Source of the DNA: Aliivibrio sp.
GTDB taxonomy: Bacteria > Pseudomonadota > Gammaproteobacteria > Enterobacterales > Vibrionaceae
DNA: 64,000 nucleotides
Assembly (NCBI GenBank): GCA_016764915.1
Contig: JAESQY010000063.1
Span: 1 to 64,000 of the forward strand
Direction: 5' to 3'
Shown here: piece after piece, positions 59,880-64,000 of the stretch
Layout: every line of letters starts with the position of its first letter
Position numbering within the stretch: the first letter of the stretch is position 1
The notes under the pieces: model-generated
What the model was told of the DNA's origin: nothing
Databases searched by the model: none
The model's input: the letters and a program-made list of their open reading frames with translations, nothing else
Made by a program: the position numbers and the translations under genes

Positions 59880-61945
59880 ATGGAATTAACAGCAAGTCGT
59901 TTGGCTCAGGTATTTTTGCAGGGTGATAATTATCAGCTTGTGTTAAGCGAGAACAAATTGAAATTCATATCAAAATTCAATACTGATGAGCTGTTGTTTG
60001 AACAGTGGAATGGTTCAGTGACGGTTCGTCGAGGGTTTCTCTGGGGCTCACTGGATTTTCATGATAGTGACAACCGGCCCAAGTGGCGGGTATTTGGTTT
60101 GCCTTGGTGGAAGTGTAAAACGGCTGCTGAGCAACTTTCGCAACAGCATTTGGATTGGAAAAATGCGTGTATGGCGCGTTTAGCCGCTTTATTGCCTGAA
60201 CTTGAGCTGAAAATTGAACAGTTGCTCAGCACCAATCAATATATAAAACATTCAACCGTTACTCGGTTAACACATGAGCTGCAACACGCGTTTCATCTTG
60301 CTGATATGAACTATGAGTTGGCTCAAGTATTAATGCCCACCCGAGTTGACCCCATTTTAGGTTGGATCACTCAAGCGGATGAGTGGGCTGCGCAATTTAA
60401 CCAGCAATGGATAACGGTCGAACAACAGCGATGGCAAGAGTGGTTCTCAAGCTGTGAGTCTCATCCATTGAACCCATCTCAACAACAAGCTGTATTGGTT
60501 AATGATGATCATAATTTAGTGCTTGCAGGCGCAGGCTCTGGAAAAACCAGCGTATTAATGGCCAGAGTTGCTTACTTGCTCAATAGTGGTAAAGCACAAG
60601 CTAATGAGATTTTATTGCTGGCCTTTGGTCGCCAAGCCGCCAAGGAGATGTCTCAACGATTAGTGGAAAAATTGGGCGTGACGCGGGGTAAACAGGTTAA
60701 AGTCGTGACTTTTCATCAGTTAGCGTTAGAGGTGATTCGAGAGGTAGAGTACAGCGCTCCTTTAATTTCCAGCCTTGCTACAGATAAAGAGGCAAAGTCA
60801 CTTTGGTTATCAGAACAACTTTGCCAGCACTGGCAAGGTGAATCCGTCCTCAAACGTTGGCATAAGCATCACCAGCAATGGCCGCTGGCAAAACTAAAAC
60901 CGGATGAGTTGTTGATAGAACAGCACGCCAATCCACTGCTGCATGACTGGGTCTTTGACCAAATAGATGGCATAAATGTTCACCAAATGTCGACTAAAAA
61001 AGAGATAATCACCCATATTGAACAGCATCATGAGTTTGCAAAGCTGAAAAGTGAACTGAATCTGATTTGGCCTCTCTACAAAGAGTATCTTAAAGTGCTA
61101 AAACAGAGTAATAGTTATGATTTTAATAGCATGATTAACAAGGCAACCGTTTATCTTAGCAATGGAAAATACCCATCGGCTTATCAATTTGTGATGGTGG
61201 ATGAATATCAAGATATTTCACCACAGCGATTACAACTGCTAGAGAGTATTTGCAATCACAGTAATGCTTCTCTGTTTGCAGTGGGTGATGATTGGCAAGC
61301 TATTTATCGTTTTACTGGGGCAGACGTTAATTTAACGACGGGGTTTGAACAGCGATTTGGACCGTGCAAACTTAGTTTTTTAGACACCACTTATCGATTC
61401 AATAGCCAAATTGGAGAGGTAGCAAATCGTTTTATCCAGCAGAATCCTGCGCAAATCAAAAAAAGTCTAAACAGTGTAAAACAACAGAAACAAAAAGCAG
61501 TCACTGTCATTAATCACGATGAGTTAGCGTCAATATTAAAATCTTTAAATGATAAAGGTAAAAAAGGCGAATCGGTGCTGCTGATTGGTCGTAATCATTA
61601 TCATCAGCCTAAAGAACTGCCCCTTTGGTGTAATGAGTTTTTGAATCTGAAGCTTGAGTTTTCGACATGCCACTCGAGTAAAGGACGAGAAGCAGACTAT
61701 GTGGTTGTGTTGTGCGTTGATAAAGGCCAATTCCCGCCTTTTACTCGTCAAGTTTCATTAAAAGATGGCTTACTGCCGACTGAAGACCAATACGCGCATG
61801 CCGAGGAGAGGAGGTTGTTTTATGTGGCAATGACTCGAGCGAAAAAGAGAGTCTGGTTAACGGTAAAAAAGATCCGTCGCCATTTATTACTGAGCTCAAA
61901 GATGGAGATTATCCTGTTATTTTTAAAATAAAAAACAGTGAATGA
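59880..61945 (+). CDS. helD: DNA helicase IV, with 3'-end frameshift
   Basis: A UvrD/REP-superfamily 3'-5' DNA helicase. Motif I is LAGAGSGKTSVL, motif II VDEYQDISPQR, motif V region TCHSSKGREADYVVV and motif VI AMTRAKKRVWL. E. coli HelD starts MELKATTLG, matching ATG 59880 (MELTASRLA); ATG 59865 is also possible. The frame reads on to 61931, but after VKK the tail is unlike the family. One extra A in the A6 run at 61865-61870 gives DPSPFITELKDGDYPVIF and a stop at 61943-61945, inside the terminator stem. The repaired length is about 688 residues. Confidence 0.92.
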
Positions 61946-61972
61946 ATAGGCGATAATGCCTATTCATTCACT
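61937..61972. terminator. Bidirectional terminator between helD and mgsA
   Basis: AGTGAATGAATAGGC (61937-61951) and GCCTATTCATTCACT (61958-61972) form a perfect 15-bp stem with a 6-nt loop, between convergent genes. Confidence 0.85.
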
Positions 61973-61992
61973 AATACGGGTTAATCGAGAGA

Positions 61993-62451
61993 TTAACCAA
62001 TTCTCTCTGCTAAGTAGGCTTGATAATCGGGGATCTCGATTTCTACCTCTTGATCCAGTAGTGGAGAATGAATCATAAAATTAGCACTGGCTCGATTGGT
62101 GGCAACAGGAACGTTCCATACAGCAGCAATGCGCAGTAGTGCTTTTACATCAGGATCATGGGGTACTGCATTTAACGGGTCCCAGAAAAAAATCATCATA
62201 TCAATTTTTCCTTCAGAGATAAGAGCGCCTAGTTGCTGGTCTCCCCCCATCGGTCCACTGATTAGATTTTTAATGGCAAGACCTGTTTCACTGCTTAACA
62301 TGTGACCAGTCGTACCTGTGGCAAATAAAAAGTGCGCCTGCAATTTTTCTCTGTTCTCTCTCACCCAACGTAATAGATCATCTTTGCAATTATCATGTGC
62401 AACTAAAGCGATATGCTTATGAGCGGCCATAATTCGAGTCGTTTTTTGCAT
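61993..62451 (-). CDS. mgsA: Methylglyoxal synthase
   Basis: A 152-residue cytoplasmic enzyme converting dihydroxyacetone phosphate to methylglyoxal and phosphate, a bypass that relieves sugar-phosphate stress. Family landmarks are [13 protein letters not shown], the phosphate-binding ATGTTGHML and GPMGGDQQ, and [18 protein letters not shown] with catalytic Asp. ATG 62451 (MQKTTRIM) has GGAG 6 nt upstream; a TTG four codons further up is not needed. Confidence 0.96.
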   Translation of the reverse strand: MQKTTRIMAAHKHIALVAHDNCKDDLLRWVRENREKLQAHFLFATGTTGHMLSSETGLAIKNLISGPMGGDQQLGALISEGKIDMMIFFWDPLNAVPHDPDVKALLRIAAVWNVPVATNRASANFMIHSPLLDQEVEIEIPDYQAYLAERIG

Positions 62452-62463
62452 TTTGCACTCCAA

Positions 62464-62761
62464 TGTTAATACTGATTTTTTATGCTAATTCGAGTGTACT
62501 GAATTTGAAGAGTAACTCAATGAAAATGCTCTCTATAACGGAGGGGAGAGAAGTTATTAATAGATAAATGTTGGAGGGTTAGATATTTTGACCAAAAGTG
62601 ATAGATTTTAAAACATGACTAATGTCACATTTAATCTCGCAAAGTGATGTCTATTGACTACGCTTAAATAGTCGAAAAAACACATGAGAATTCATAAAAT
62701 AGAATGCAAAGAATAAATTGGTCACGTTATTGGTTGGCTACTTAATACTAAGGAGAGCATT
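62464..62761. other. Intergenic region, nothing clear
   Basis: About 300 nt between divergent mgsA and the DnaQ-fold gene. AT-rich, with no convincing coding frame. AAGGAGAG at its right end is the ribosome binding site of the next gene. A TTGACT near 62654 is a possible -35, but no good -10 follows at the right distance. Confidence 0.4.
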
Positions 62762-63247
62762 ATGTGGGCAACATTGGAATTTGAATCTTCAGGCCTTACA
62801 ACGTGTTCATATCCAATTGAAGTTGGATATGCATCGTCGGATGGAGAGAGTCACTCATTATTAATTGACCCTAGACGCTCTGCTGCAGATTGGAAACGAT
62901 GGGATGATGAATTTGCCGATCAAAAGCACAGCATTTCATTAGCGGAACTGTATCAAAGTGGATATCCAGCGACACAAGTTTGCCAACAATTAAATCAAGC
63001 GCTCTGTCACAGCAAATGCGTTTTTTGCTCCAGTCAGTGGAATTTATTGTGGTTAGCAAAACTGTACCAAGCGGCAAGAATGCGCCCCTCATATCAAGTT
63101 ATTGAGATCAATCAATGGTTAAAAGAGAATGAAGGCATTGATCCAAAAGTTTTTCATAAAACTCTTAATGAAAATGGCAGCCTGAAATTTCGTGCTGAAC
63201 ATGATGCAATCCAAATCCAAATAGTGATAGATAAGTTATTAACGTAG
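62762..63247 (+). CDS. DnaQ/RNase T-fold protein with altered catalytic residues
   Basis: A 161-residue protein that looks like a DEDD exonuclease fold: an N-terminal ATLEFESSGL in the place of the FDFExSGL motif, PIEVGYAS in the place of the IEVA strand, and a C-terminal AEHDAIQIQIVID in the place of the HxAxxD motif. The first Asp of the catalytic set is absent (LEFE in place of DxE), so nuclease activity is doubtful. AAGGAGAG gives a strong translation start. Found in vibrios as a small stand-alone protein; function not known to me. Confidence 0.65.
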   Translation: MWATLEFESSGLTTCSYPIEVGYASSDGESHSLLIDPRRSAADWKRWDDEFADQKHSISLAELYQSGYPATQVCQQLNQALCHSKCVFCSSQWNLLWLAKLYQAARMRPSYQVIEINQWLKENEGIDPKVFHKTLNENGSLKFRAEHDAIQIQIVIDKLLT

Positions 63248-63385
63248 ATATTTACCTATTTAGTATTATAGACGTTTTGTATTTTACGGAAATACCTATT
63301 ACAAAATGGCGATATTAATTGCGATTATATCTTTATTGATATTAATCATTTTTTAATAATTAAAACAATAATTAATATATATAAT

Positions 63386-63412
63386 TAAAGAATATCTACT
63401 GGTTGTCGATAG
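63386..63412 (+). promoter_or_regulatory. Sigma-28 (FliA) promoter for the chemotaxis receptor
   Basis: TAAAGAAT (63386-63393), exactly 11 nt, then GTCGATAG (63405-63412) match the FliA consensus TAAAGTTT-N11-GCCGATAA at 12 of 16 positions. It lies 70 nt upstream of the receptor start, as expected for motility-linked receptors. Confidence 0.7.
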
Positions 63413-63482
63413 ATGATAAGCAGGTAGTTATGCTGCTGTTAAAACTATAAAAATATTATGGAACGCATTTACGAGGATGTTT

Positions 63483-64000
63483 ATGAAACTGGTCACCGAT
63501 ATATCACTAAAGTATAAAATGGCGCTTCCTGTCATTTTGGTTGTTACGCTCTTTTCTGCATTGACTGTGTTCAATGTCACTATGTTTAATAAGCAATCAG
63601 CAATCGAGAAGACACTTTCAGGCACTGTGCAACCAGTAATTGATAGCATGGAAGATGGCTATCGTGATCTGTACCAAGTCATTGCCGCCACCCAAGGTTT
63701 GATGTTAGCGGATGGTGATAAAAAATTGATCGAATACAATATCTTTGAATATAAAGATAATGCAGTAAAAGCTGGACCTCGTATGGCAAAAGTGCAGAAA
63801 TTGTATGATGCTAAAGTGATTCCAACCAGCAGTCAGGCGAATTTAAATAAATTGGTCTCTTCTATTCATGATTGGCTCAACCTTTATCAGCCTATGATTA
63901 ATTCACCGGCAACTGCGCATGAGTATTATGGAAAAACAAAAAGCCAGCTTGATAGGAAATTCCAAGATATTCGTGCCGAATATAAAAAGATTCGTACGAT
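63483..64000 (+). CDS. Methyl-accepting chemotaxis protein, N-terminal part (cut by window end)
   Basis: The frame opens at ATG 63483 with GAGGA upstream and stays open to the window end (172 codons seen). It begins MKLVTDISLKYKMALPVILVV: a short cytoplasmic part and first membrane helix (residues ~12-32), then a helical periplasmic sensor domain. This is the standard layout of a chemoreceptor; HAMP and signalling domains would lie beyond the window. A sigma-28 promoter upstream supports the call. The ligand is unknown. Confidence 0.8.
   Translation, partial: MKLVTDISLKYKMALPVILVVTLFSALTVFNVTMFNKQSAIEKTLSGTVQPVIDSMEDGYRDLYQVIAATQGLMLADGDKKLIEYNIFEYKDNAVKAGPRMAKVQKLYDAKVIPTSSQANLNKLVSSIHDWLNLYQPMINSPATAHEYYGKTKSQLDRKFQDIRAEYKKIRT

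Overview
This is a chromosomal segment of a gammaproteobacterium, almost certainly Vibrionaceae and probably Vibrio. The evidence is the norspermidine operon (fused diaminobutyrate aminotransferase/decarboxylase, carboxynorspermidine dehydrogenase, nspC), the trxB-cydDC / ald-lrp / ftsK-lolA-rarA-serS block, efpL with yciU, and a polB-uvrY-uvrC-pgsA-tRNA block. No rRNA, CRISPR array, intact prophage or intact insertion sequence is visible.

Layout. 1-2900: accessory stretch with a cysteine-cluster protein, an orphan Ddl-like ATP-grasp ligase and a cold-shock gene flanked by a ~55-bp direct repeat. 2900-4936 (minus): hemerythrin, DUF2249 and NnrS-like membrane protein, probably a NO/low-oxygen response operon under an FNR-like box. 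5253-19926: housekeeping genes (serC, cydDC, trxB, ald, lrp, ftsK, lolA, rarA, serS, a GcvR-like protein). 19948-27591: yciU, efpL, a nucleotidyltransferase-like gene, polB, uvrY, uvrC, pgsA. 27735-28350: tRNA-Cys, tRNA-Leu and tRNA-Gly, then a damaged second copy of the tRNA-Gly 3' part with its terminator. 28570-32356: HflX-type GTPase, VOC protein, AsnC-type regulator and an amino-acid permease.

32503-42052 reads as a complete trans-4-hydroxy-L-proline catabolic island: epimerase, FAD-dependent D-hydroxyproline oxidase/dehydrogenase, DapA-type deaminase, ketoglutarate semialdehyde dehydrogenase, and a polyamine-type ABC importer. A LysR gene follows. Next come a CUT1 sugar-type ABC importer, an SDR enzyme and a GntR/FadR regulator. 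An ATTGTATACAAT-like palindrome recurs at three island promoters and upstream of the GntR gene, so the GntR protein is the best candidate regulator. 49078-54898 is the norspermidine operon, preceded by a long structured leader with a 22-codon ORF that looks like an arrest/leader peptide. The rest is a DUF1800/DUF1501 pair, YccS, DNA helicase IV, methylglyoxal synthase, a DnaQ-fold protein and the start of a chemotaxis receptor behind a sigma-28 promoter.

Caution on quality: five conserved genes (ftsK, rarA, the island ABC ATPase, carboxynorspermidine dehydrogenase, helD) are each broken by what looks like one missing base, and one permease has an in-frame stop near its end. Repairing one base gives family-length proteins every time, so sequencing or assembly error is the first explanation to exclude.
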